Shown one piece after another: positions 19,887 through 28,448 of a stretch of 28,448 nt of DNA; the stretch's first letter is position 1, and each line of letters opens with the position of its first letter. A program made the position numbers and the translations under genes. The notes beneath the pieces were generated by a model. The model saw only the letters and a program-made list of their open reading frames with translations. It ran no database searches and had not been told where the DNA came from. Origin of the DNA: Bigelowiella natans CCMP2755 (lineage: Eukaryota; Cercozoa; Chlorarachniophyceae); NCBI GenBank assembly GCA_000320545.1, contig ADNK01001982.1, positions 1 to 28,448 on the forward strand, in the 5' to 3' direction.

Positions 19887-21407
19887 ATGTTTAAAGAGAA
19901 TCGTAATCGTACCGCATCGTCTGAATCTATCTCATCGATAAGTTCCTCCTCATCTGTGCCGACGTCGTTACCATTGTCGTCGAGTTTGCATTTGCACTTT
20001 GGGGCTGGCAAGCTTGGTCTCGGGCTTCTTCTGCAGGCAATCGATAGCGCATCAGTGCAGAATATGAATTATGGGATTTTACAGCGCCCTTCCTCTTCTT
20101 GGCAACCAATGATTGAAACGGCTAAGGAAGTGACCGTTATCGTGAACGGGAAACAGGTTGGCGAACCAATGCGCCTACTGCATGGCAACAAGGTGTCGGC
20201 AGCTACTGCGATGTCAACGCCCTTTTTCCTTGCTGCCGGAGACAAACCGCTTCATAATATAGTGGACAAAGCGACTTCGTTTTCATGTAGTCTTAACAAG
20301 GGTGTAGATGGGTTAGATCGGATCTTGAGAGCTCTTCCAATTCGAAGTATTCCGCCAAAGCTGTATGCATGCGAAAATGACCACGGTGCTCTCGCAAAGC
20401 TTGCACTGAATCTTGCAGGTCGTGTTACTGTTATCCCTTGCCTGGTCGATAGAATTTGCTCAGAAAGAAAAATACACAAGAACGGTATTGTTGAAGTGCT
20501 GACAGAGCCATGGCAAGGGCAAATTGTGGTACTTCCTGCGCTTGTTAGCTGTGAGACAAAATGCACACATGACGGACAAGATTTATCGGATACTCGTATG
20601 AGTATAGACTCAGGTTTTTCCCGATTCCGGATAAATTCCTCGTCTTCAATTTCAGACCCCTCATTATTCACGATGACAGGGTCGCCAAGCTTGCCTTTCG
20701 CTGGAAGAACTGTTGTTTCGACGGAGACTGATGAACAAGGGCGGTATTTTTCGCGTCGTAAATTACTCCTAGTCAACGGAACGCATACCACGCTAGCATT
20801 TATAACATTAATAAAGGAGCTCAAGGAGAACCGACTGTATTCTCGTAAAAGTCTTCCCCTTCCTGGAAAATTCAAGCTTTTGGATTATGAGACTGCAGAC
20901 AGTGCAAATCGTAAACTAATATGGGCCTGGACAGTTGCGCGATGTAGTATCATAGCAAGCGAATTCTCAGAGGATGTTCTCACTCGTGCTCATAGAACAC
21001 GCTCAGTGCATGAGGCACTCGAAGAGTTACTGGATTACGCCTGGACAACTCTTCAAAGATTTAGCAACGTTCCTGATACTACAGGACGGGTACTCAGCGG
21101 TGGTGTTATAAAGCGATTTGATGGTAGATTAAAAAGTGTTTTGGATAAGCTCACTGAAAATAACAGCGGAAAAATATATCCTGGTATTTTGGAAGTAGCT
21201 TCAAAACGTGAAATTCATCGCCCATCTCTTACGGCTAGTTACGTACGCTCCGCTGTGGAACATCTTGTGCGGCATGCTTCTCCAATTCGCGAAGAGATGA
21301 CTCTGCGAAACATAGAAAAGGAGTCTACACCGAAAGTGATCAGTATATTCTACCGCACATGGTCTTTGGGCAAGTCATGGCTTCGAAAAAATGTTTTTGG
21401 AATTTAG
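19887..21407 (+). CDS. Mannitol/polyol dehydrogenase-family protein (mannitol-1-phosphate 5-dehydrogenase-like), 506 aa
   Basis: One uninterrupted frame from the ATG at 19887. An upstream in-frame GTG is ignored because eukaryotic genes start at ATG. After a Ser-rich leader, the Rossmann motif HFGAGKLGLG (residues 37-46) matches the H-F-G-A-G-N-x-G-R-G signature of mannitol-type dehydrogenases. YACENDHGAL and IPCLVDRIC (about 160-190) match the family's D-R-I region. KLLLVNGTH gives Lys292, Asn297 and His300 with the K-x4-N-x2-H spacing of the catalytic set known from mannitol 2-dehydrogenase. Such enzymes interconvert fructose (or its 6-phosphate) and mannitol (or its 1-phosphate) with NAD(P). 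The C-terminal domain is helical. Substrate (free or phosphorylated sugar) cannot be told from sequence. The gene lacks introns, unlike most of its neighbours. Confidence 0.75.
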   Translation: MFKENRNRTASSESISSISSSSSVPTSLPLSSSLHLHFGAGKLGLGLLLQAIDSASVQNMNYGILQRPSSSWQPMIETAKEVTVIVNGKQVGEPMRLLHGNKVSAATAMSTPFFLAAGDKPLHNIVDKATSFSCSLNKGVDGLDRILRALPIRSIPPKLYACENDHGALAKLALNLAGRVTVIPCLVDRICSERKIHKNGIVEVLTEPWQGQIVVLPALVSCETKCTHDGQDLSDTRMSIDSGFSRFRINSSSSISDPSLFTMTGSPSLPFAGRTVVSTETDEQGRYFSRRKLLLVNGTHTTLAFITLIKELKENRLYSRKSLPLPGKFKLLDYETADSANRKLIWAWTVARCSIIASEFSEDVLTRAHRTRSVHEALEELLDYAWTTLQRFSNVPDTTGRVLSGGVIKRFDGRLKSVLDKLTENNSGKIYPGILEVASKREIHRPSLTASYVRSAVEHLVRHASPIREEMTLRNIEKESTPKVISIFYRTWSLGKSWLRKNVFGI

Positions 21408-22453
21408 TATATATGTGCCAATGTTTACTCGTAGACCCATTCTTGATCTGATACACATAAACAAGAAGCCATGTCGTCGGCACTATATCGCGCACAGCTT
21501 TTGCTCGGCTTGTGCTTGCGAGCTTACGACCATATCATGAACAATGAAGGAAACATTTGCCCTTTAAATTTATCTAGTCATGCTGAACATCATGATCGGC
21601 AGCACATGCTAGTATGCGCTGTTCTAGTGTTTCAAAAATCCAAAAGTTATTTTATGCTGGACTCTCGCGCACAAATGATTGGTTCAACTATCATGTAATA
21701 CAATAATTAGTAATGTCGGTTGCCTGTACTATTTCTATCACAGACTAATATAATAGACTCCGTACGCATTGCTAGATTGTATGCCACTATATAGCAGTAT
21801 TGCCACGTCGCATTGCCTAGTTACGTATGTCCGATATTGCGTACGTGCGGATGCACTATCGTGTGACAACAAGCACATGTCTAACATCTCATGAATCACA
21901 TGCGCGCTTACAGATTCAATTTTATTTATTTTCCATCGCGTGCATGATTACTTGAAACGCTGCGCATACGTGCCTTCTAGCCTTTTCTGCTGGAAGAATT
22001 TATTATATCTCGCAAATATCCAAGAAATAACGAATACTTAGCGATTGGCGAAGTAACTACTGGTAAAACTTTATTTTAGTAGCAAACGACTATATGTTAC
22101 ACTTTTCGATACATTGCGTATCCAACAATAACATGTATCATATAATGCAGCTGATAATTGCTGCGTGCTTGCTATTTGTATATAGTTCTAGATCTATAGA
22201 AGCGCAGCAACATTGATACCAGTTTGTATGGACACTTCATGATTGTTGTAATATAGGGCTCATGCTTTGTCGCAATATTGCCATTTATATTCTGTTTGGA
22301 GCTGCGCTGTTATAACTTTACCCATTCGACCAACAGAAGAATAAGTAAATCAACGTAGATAACTTCTCAAACTTTTTGGTTACTCGTTAAATTAATGGCC
22401 GTTCAATATGGGACTCCATTTGATAGTTATAGTTACAAATAATAATTGTAACA
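21408..22453. other. Convergent spacer between polyol dehydrogenase and SDR genes
   Basis: The left and middle part is enriched in GCGC, CATG, TACGTA and TATATAG words like the other convergent spacers. A 75-codon plus frame (21471-21698) begins 64 nt after the dehydrogenase stop and looks Cys/His/Met-rich without family similarity; I do not call it. The right part is AT-rich. Confidence 0.5.
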
Positions 22454-24074
22454 CTAGCCATTGAAAACATCGAATACCCGATCCGGAAGAATCCACTTTA
22501 ATAGCAACACAAACCATGCAGGGATTACTCCAACATTTACTACAGCATAGCGAGTCTTTGGGTATGAGCTGGTAATTGCGTGAATAATCGCAGCGCTACT
22601 TACAGTCGGGCTGGCCGCAAGCCTGTTCCCAATATTCCATCGATCAGATTATCAATCGATTAGATTATCAGATGAGTAAGAAAATCTTGAATTATTGCAA
22701 ATTCCACCTTTCAACTTTTTCCCGCTTAGAGGAATAGCTGTCAAATAGGTCCTTGTACAGCGCATAACTGAGGAAAAGTGCAAAACATCTTCAGGAACTA
22801 GTTTTTGCGACTGGAAATTCAATAGGCTTACTGGTCTTCTGTAAGATTTCTCCACGGAAGATTCTTTCCCAGTTGTTTTGCAGCGATCAATGTTTTTATA
22901 TACGCAGGTTGTATGATGCTAACCGAGATGCCCCACTGGTCAAGCTCAAGCCTCAATGCATCTATTTGTTCACAGGAGTAGTTTTGAATATAAATATGAA
23001 CAGAAATTAGAATATGGAGCGTTTTTAGAATTTAAATATATGAGTAGAATTTATATTTTCTGTTCAACATCAGACTTCTACAACCACTAATTGCCTCCAC
23101 CCCAAATTTTGTTGCGGCATATGTTCCGCCTCGCTTTGTGGCAATTTGGCCATTGACACTTGAAATATTTACGATCTGAGGCTTATTAAAGTGAGATATT
23201 GATGGTTACTATATGAGAACTTCTGTTACGCACCCTCCCGTTGCTAGCCCGAAGCATTGGAATAAATGCTTTACACATCCTAATTACCTACAATGATTGT
23301 TGGCAGTACATGGTAAGTATGCTATACTCTAGAGATGATCCACATTGTATCTATCTACTACCCCAAAGACATTCACTTGAAATGCCCAAATCACATCTTT
23401 GATGTCTTCAAGCTCGATTGGCATTCTGTTCAAACATTAGCAGCGAGGAAGAGTGAAGTGAAAATTTATTTAAACAATGCAAGATTAGCTTTGATTTAAG
23501 AACCCTTTTGATACGCCCGCATTATTAATGATTGCGACAAGTTTCCCTCCCGTACGTTTCAAATCATTCTTCACATTCTCTGCTGCCTAGTAAACACCGA
23601 CCACATTTATCACATTGAACTACAATTACTAGCTCATGCTGCACCTATAGAGGGAAAATCACCGATGATCTAGTACTCACATTGTTGACGCTTTCAGAAT
23701 CGGACACATCCAAGATAATGGGCTTGAGGGAGGATCGCTCATTAGTCAGGCTTTTTGCATCGGCTTCTTTTCGTACTCCAGCGTAAACTGTGTATCCTGC
23801 ACTATCTAAACTCAGTGCGGCATGCCTGAGGAAGTAGATTTACGTTAGGATTGTTCTACCATTGGCGTTGTTATTATGATTATCATTCCCTTCACCACCT
23901 TCCAATGCCTGAGCTAGTTCCTGAAATCAAGATTGCCCCTGCTTTATGTACCCTGTACCGTTTCGAAAATAGGAAACTTGTGCAACTCCGAACGACGGCA
24001 CCAATAGCTAACCATGCTGCTCCAGAGAGGAGAAATTTCGCTGCAGGATTGATGACTGGGTTCGATGTTATCAT
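22454..24074 (-). CDS. Membrane-anchored short-chain dehydrogenase/reductase, 319 aa
   Basis: Nine exons join in phase: 24074-23899, 23825-23681, 23586-23504, 23425-23362, 23287-23234, 23175-23085, 22961-22832, 22767-22708 and 22610-22454. The start is the internal ATG, as the upstream in-frame codon is GTG. Residues 13-36 form a hydrophobic anchor (KFLLSGAAWLAIGAVVRSC). ISGTSSGIGR (51-59) is the classical SDR cofactor motif, LDVSD a cofactor-side strand, and IINNAG (126-131) the structural motif. Ser180 with Tyr193 and Lys197 (YAATK) form the active site with the usual 12-residue gap. SIIQPAYIKT and SSYPKTRYAVV near the end, followed by LPDRVFD, resemble retinol/17-beta-hydroxysteroid dehydrogenase-type SDRs. 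It probably reduces or oxidises a lipophilic alcohol or ketone at the ER or another membrane. Substrate unknown. Confidence 0.85.
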
Positions 24075-24672
24075 AATTCGCACAGTAGGAAGGTCCGGAT
24101 GATGATGATGATGATGATGGCTCTTCTTCGCACGGTGGTGGCTCTCTCGGGACCCTTACCAGGAGGCAGACTGTGGAGATGATCTTGAACTCTCTATTCT
24201 TTTCTGTTCCACAATCTCCGAGGAAAGGAAAGTAGTGTAGCCTATTGTTCGATTAATATTTGTTAATCCCTTTGGGGGCGACAACGATTGTTATTCGTTG
24301 CATTTACTAATTTATGCAAGACCTCAAGTACAATTTTTGTTATGATGAGAAGCATCTAGTCTATTCTTTCAGTTCTAGTTCCACGGTCCTCCTCTCGTGC
24401 TTGCTTTCCTACTAGCGTAAGCCAAAACCATCACACCCCCCACCACCTAGATCTATCTTCGCGAAGTTGAATTCCGGTTCTTCCGTCGTTTAGAAAGACT
24501 TCAGCTGGTAGTGGTCTGTCGCAGGACAAATTGGGATGTTGTCTCTCTTGTACGACAACAAGTTTATTCCGTTGTCGCAAGAAATAATTAGGTCGTTTTC
24601 CGTCTTTGCGACTAGTGCGATGTACTGATCTTTGAGTTAACACCGATCGTCGTCTTCAGTGGGGGCGAAGTC
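24075..24672. other. Spacer upstream of the SDR gene
   Basis: A (GAT)n run lies at 24100-24118 just upstream of the SDR start. A minus-strand open frame at 24431-24643 encodes basic, low-hydrophobicity text (LFLNDGRTGIQLRE-like) that I could not connect to exons, so it is not called. Confidence 0.4.
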
Positions 24673-25240
24673 TCAGGTTAGGAATGCTGCTTTGCAATCA
24701 AATGCAAAAGCCATGTTGTGCAAGCCGATCACCAATTGGCCCTGCGTATCCACATTGTATTACTATATTATTTCGAAGCACGAATGAAATAGTATTCACC
24801 ATGAAAGACTAACCTGTGTTTTGAAGGTGACGTCTCCCAAGGTGCAGAGATGTCAATGACTCAGCATTCTCGAAGTTCTCATGTCGAAATGACGATAGGA
24901 TCTTTCTCAAAAGGCAGAGCAATCCTGTAAGATCGTATTTCCTTGTAAGCCCTTCAGCAAACTAAAAGTTAATGGTACAACAGGGTGGACGAGAATATGA
25001 GAACTTGCGTGCTTCCTCTTCATATTCTGCCCCTAGATGCAGGTGAGAGAAGTACCAACACCTCAACTGAACTTGCACTGATCATCTGGTAATCTATTTT
25101 CTAGAAGTTGGAAGCATAGTTGAAGTATCTGTGAAGTTAAATAAAAGGAAGCAGCTCCAGAAAATGGTCGTCGTCTAGTTCTAAAAAATAGTCAATCCGG
25201 GGCACTACGTTTCCACCTCTGTTGTATTGTTGTTATTGTC
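24673..25240 (-). CDS. Probable multi-exon gene or pseudogene, not resolved
   Basis: Several coding-looking pieces follow each other on the minus strand: NVVPRIDYFLELDDDHFLEL (near 25200), ILQLCFQLLENRLPDD (near 25120), YFSHLHLGAEYEEEARKFS (near 25030), IALPFEKDPIVIS (near 24915) and a possible last exon 24741-24673 ending CKAAFLT. Splice-like signals exist (acceptor TACGCAG at 24742; donor GTTAGT at about 24816), but I could not join the pieces without meeting stops. Either short introns were missed or the gene is decayed. No family recognised. Confidence 0.35.
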
Positions 25241-26171
25241 AATTGCAAGAGAGTGGGGGTTGGTAGCGCATATAACTCACTGCATTCGAAATTTAAGACG
25301 CACGTGCATACACGTGTATCATTCATTACATGAAGTTTGTGTAAAAGAAGCATGCACACAAATGCGTGCTAGTCGTGCTTTTCAGATTCCCACTATCCCA
25401 CTCGATCAAAAGGGTGAATGCATACCTCCTCCTACGCACTGAGTATATTTTCATTGTTATTGAAACACATATGCTAGGCAACGTTGAAAAAGTCTATTGA
25501 GGAGATTGAGAAATATACCTCTAGCTGCATGGATGGAGTTCGAGAGTCGAGGAGTAGTATTTTGATCCCAGAAAGTAAGAGTAAAGAGGAAATAGGACCA
25601 GATAAAAATGATGATGATTTTGTATCTCAGAATGCAGTTTTGGGAAAAGGCACAATGAATAACACAAAATGATTTTGACACGCTTCATCGCACAACTTAT
25701 TGAATCATTAGCACGAGATCGACGCTGCGATTTATTGATTTTTTGGTCTAGTTGCGCAGCGCTGTCACTCATTACTCAACCATGCATGCTATGATGCTAC
25801 GTGCGCACGTATGTAACTAATATAGCATAGCGCTACATCTAGCAGATGTGCACAGATAGGCACATTTGTGTGCAAATGCATGCGTGATGTATGAGTGCAT
25901 TCTAGCATTGTCTGCGTGCATATGCATGCGCACGCACATGCACACCGCTAGACCGCCTGTCGTCGCAAAGTGAATGCCACGCACACCACATGGCACATTT
26001 GATCATTAAAATAATTACATATCGTGCTGTTAATTTGGGCTGCTATAGAGGTGCGATACCCCATCTAGTAGTAGTGGGCATCACGCACTTGTGTAGTCCT
26101 GTCTAGCTGTGTTGCAATGCCTTAATTATTAGCTAATATAGACACGGGCACGGTGTCAGACATTATGTTTA

Positions 26172-26207
<36 letters not shown>

Positions 26208-26619
26208 CGATTTACATGTCAGATGCCAAGGGATTATTCCAAGGGTGTAAATGGGTGTAAGCTTACACCGTGAACTAGCTGAAGCGCTGACATTTACGGG
26301 TCACCCTCGCGCGAAAATTTTTCTGCATTTTGCGTTGATTTTGTTTGCTCTTACACCCTGCTGAGTCTCTAATTTTTACATCCTCAAATCTCCGCTAGAA
26401 TAATCCCTGCAGATGCCTTGTACTAGTGTAGTCAATTGGTTCGTCACCAGTTGAACATGAAGCCGATGTCTAGATGTGTCTCGTCGCTAGTATTGTTATC
26501 GCGCATCGCAGAGCCAATGTGGAGGCCAATGGCCACGGATCAAATGACAAGTTTGCATACATGCATCGGTTTGCTAATCAAATTCTTTATCATTTGAGTC
26601 GCTGTGCGTGATTGATTCG
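25241..26619. other. Mostly non-coding; CATG-rich spacer upstream of a convergent gene end
   Basis: 25457-25678 on the plus strand has an acidic/charged open stretch (KKSIEEIEKYTSSCMDGVRE) that could be a last exon; its upstream exons were not found. 25740-26160 is dense in TGCATGCG, CACGTATG and CTAGC words. (TA)n lies at 26174-26204. After it is an AT-rich piece with two near-copies of GGGTGTAA at 26244-26262. Confidence 0.45.
26174..26204. repeat. (TA)n microsatellite
   Basis: A pure TA run in the spacer 3' of the Ser-rich gene. Confidence 0.9.
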
Positions 26620-27841
26620 CTAAAGTTCAAAATCAAATTCATTTTCATCTATGCCGTCTAGCAAATTGTCCGCCATCGCGACCAAATCGGACTGAAGGCT
26701 CGGCTCCTTTTTCTGGTTTCTAATTTGGATATCATTCTTCGGGTAGCGATCTTCTGTACCCGTGCGGCCTTTGGTACGTCTCCCTTCTCGGCCGTTCTGG
26801 TTTCTGCTACTACTGTTCTCATCATCGGGAATGTCAGAATTATTGTGCGACTTGGCAAGCACACCAAATCTGTTGCTATTTTTAGAATGATGGCTTGCGC
26901 CGGAAGTGGTAGCGATGGCACCAGTTGTTCCCATTTTGTTGGAAGGAAGAGTAGACGATGATCTTGCGTTATAGGATGCTGCTGAGATTGAACGGCGCTT
27001 ACTAGAAGTAGTGGTGCCATTGCAAGGGTAATTAGAAGAAGAAGAAGAGGAGGGTTGGTTGTTACAAGATTGGTTTGAAAAAGAAGAAGACGCCGGTGTT
27101 CTCCGCAAATAGCTACGTTCAACTTTATATTCAGCGCTAGTCTTGTTGAACTGGCTTCGTGGCGCAACGAAAGATGTAGATGAGGAAGTAACATGTGATG
27201 TGGACGCTGAAGACGAAAACTTAGATTTTGTGGTGCGGTCTGGGAACGAGCGTTTAGTCCGTGTCATTGGTCGTTGCGATTTGCTCTCAAGTCTGAGAAT
27301 CATAATGATTACGCAACTTACTAGACAATAATCTTACTCTCCACTCTATAAACTAACCTTCTCTTTGAAGGGAAAAATCTTGCTGCTTGTGCATCACTAG
27401 GTGGCGCATTCTGAGCAATAACAGAACAAAAAGAGAAATTCATCAGTAGAGTGAAATTTCAAGATTCCATGGTATCCAGTGGAAGCAATGAGAAGCATTT
27501 TTTCAGCATCGAATACTTAACTTTGAAAAAAAATCAAAAAATTTCCTAGCCTTCGATTCTACTGTGTGACTACCTTGCTATTTGCTTCAAGCATAGAACA
27601 AGATGAAGAAAGTACGCCGCTTTTTACTTCAGTGAAGAACTTCGAAATATTGCCAGGCCGTGCTCGGGGAGCACGTCGCCCTGATATTTCAATTATTGCA
27701 AAAACAGATTGAGGGAAGATCTTCGAGGTATTAAGAGTAGCTACATATGAAAAATAAAATAATACCAAACCACACACAAGGGAAATAGTTGAAAGTACTA
27801 TAGTCAAAAAGTTCGCTTATGATATTAAATCCCGTCGACAT
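26620..27841 (-). CDS. Ser-rich basic protein of unknown function, 291 aa
   Basis: Four exons (27841-27799, 27680-27574, 27410-27358 and 27292-26620) join in consistent phase to 291 residues. The first 70 residues are the most conserved-looking: FNIISELFDYRRRAPRARPG, then NISKFFTEVKSGV and AARFFPSKRR. The rest is Ser/Thr/Asn-rich, basic and low complexity, with a short acidic-aromatic tail (LLDGIDENEFDFEL) that looks like a docking motif. NISKFF resembles a PCNA-interacting (PIP) box but lacks its Gln. The protein is probably nuclear and mostly disordered. Inference only; I recognise no family. Its ATG lies 22 nt after the stop of the next gene upstream on the same strand, so the two may be parts of one gene. 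Confidence 0.6.
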
Positions 27842-27863
27842 TTTCTCTTCCTCCATAGCTCAT

Positions 27864-28077
27864 TTAGAAGACGATGGTATTCGTATATCTATATACTACC
27901 CACCAGCAGGGAAGATGTGTACAATATTTTCCAATGTAACGTTGAGGTAGTAGGAGCCGGGAGAGGGGTTCAACACGCTTATCTATAAAGATTTCGAAGG
28001 GGTGCAACATAGAAACAACATGGAGTAGCTGACGGAAAAGAATATGCTCGACGAGGAGTTTAATGTAAATGGAAAAC

Positions 28078-28117
<40 letters not shown>

Positions 28118-28378
28118 AGAACACACATTGATTGATTGAAAGTAGTACTTTTAATTGGATCAATAAACTATATTAACAAATCGTAAATCGTATGCGTATT
28201 CTACTGCTATTACCTGACGAACGATAATAACACATCCCGTACCCAATGTCGGATATTCGTTGAACACTTTTGCTACCAAATTTATTTTCAAATCGATTAT
28301 GAAGGAGGCGATGACTCGCATATAGTGAAACCAAGGAACATTTGATGTTAAACACCGTTTTTGAGGATGAGAAGACAT
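27864..28378 (-). CDS. Hypothetical protein, about 109 aa
   Basis: Exon 1 (28378-28214) encodes 55 residues with a coherent, conserved-looking pattern (FIIDLKINLVAKVFNEYPTL followed by GTGCVIIVRQ), ending at a GTAATA donor. A phase-0 acceptor (TTTCCGTCAG) opens exon 2 at 28028, running LLHVVSMLHPFEIFIDKRVE to a TAA at 27864. The intron holds a (CA)n tract. A donor-like GTAGTAT at about 27900 could instead splice on towards the Ser-rich gene's exon 1 in the same phase, which would fuse the two. Alternating hydrophobic strands suggest a small beta-rich fold, but I recognise no family. Confidence 0.45.
28079..28115. repeat. (CA)n microsatellite in an intron
   Basis: On the gene strand (TG)n lies 51 nt upstream of the acceptor of exon 2 of the hypothetical gene. 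Confidence 0.9.
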
Positions 28379-28448
28379 GGTGACGACTAGAGTGTTGTTC
28401 TCTCATTTCAGTACTACACACACATAGCACAGTAGCCCCCCCCCCCCC

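Noticed and set aside
20252-20875. Minus-strand 207-codon open frame
   Set aside because: It lies antisense within the polyol dehydrogenase gene, whose motifs are clear on the plus strand.
1-28448. CRISPR array, insertion sequence, tRNA or rRNA gene
   Set aside because: Repeats are simple microsatellites without spacers of constant length. I found no transposase-like protein with terminal inverted repeats and no cloverleaf or rRNA core sequence.

Overview
The window is nuclear DNA of a unicellular eukaryote. The genes have many short exons, introns of about 40 to 450 nt with GT-AG ends, and microsatellites packed into introns and spacers. Signals pointing to a flagellated protist or alga are an ODF3/SHIPPO-type PG-rich repeat protein, a mannitol-type polyol dehydrogenase, a phytochelatin-synthase-like peptidase and a prolyl 4-hydroxylase of protist type. 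I cannot name the lineage. I rebuilt genes by hand: I looked for coding-looking segments, then joined them only where donor, acceptor and reading phase agreed. Where I give exon lists, the summed length is a multiple of three. No transcript data were available.

Layout, left to right. 1-683 is a perfectly colinear but diverged palindrome, probably a fold-back read at a contig end. It cuts off a minus-strand gene whose exons run 400 to about 1240. A plus-strand exon (1351-1731) and a single-exon plus ORF (3619-4101) flank a CATG/CTAG-rich spacer. Next come three minus-strand genes: a two-exon PG-rich repeat protein (4365-5093), a leucine-rich-repeat protein with about 11 exons (6852-9658) and a PH-domain protein with 10 exons (10031-12624). 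A plus-strand phytochelatin-synthase-like gene (12992-13776) is divergent from the PH gene.

The most interesting block is 14813-19090 on the minus strand. A 14-exon gene encodes a signal peptide, a domain resembling the von Hippel-Lindau (VHL) beta domain, and a complete 2-oxoglutarate/Fe(II) prolyl 4-hydroxylase domain. In animals the hydroxylase makes hydroxyproline and VHL reads it; here both folds appear in one predicted ER protein. Directly downstream in tandem is a four-exon gene for a small protein with a signal peptide and a C-terminal HDEL retention signal. Divergent from this pair is an intronless polyol dehydrogenase (19887-21407) with an intact Lys-Asn-His catalytic set.

The right third holds a nine-exon membrane-anchored short-chain dehydrogenase (22454-24074, minus), a coding-looking stretch I could not resolve (24673-25240), a Ser-rich four-exon protein (26620-27841, minus) and a two-exon hypothetical (27864-28378, minus). 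Convergent gene ends tend to be separated by spacers rich in CATG, CTAG and TGCA palindromes. Microsatellites in gene bodies lie almost entirely in introns, several of them starting at the 5' splice site.
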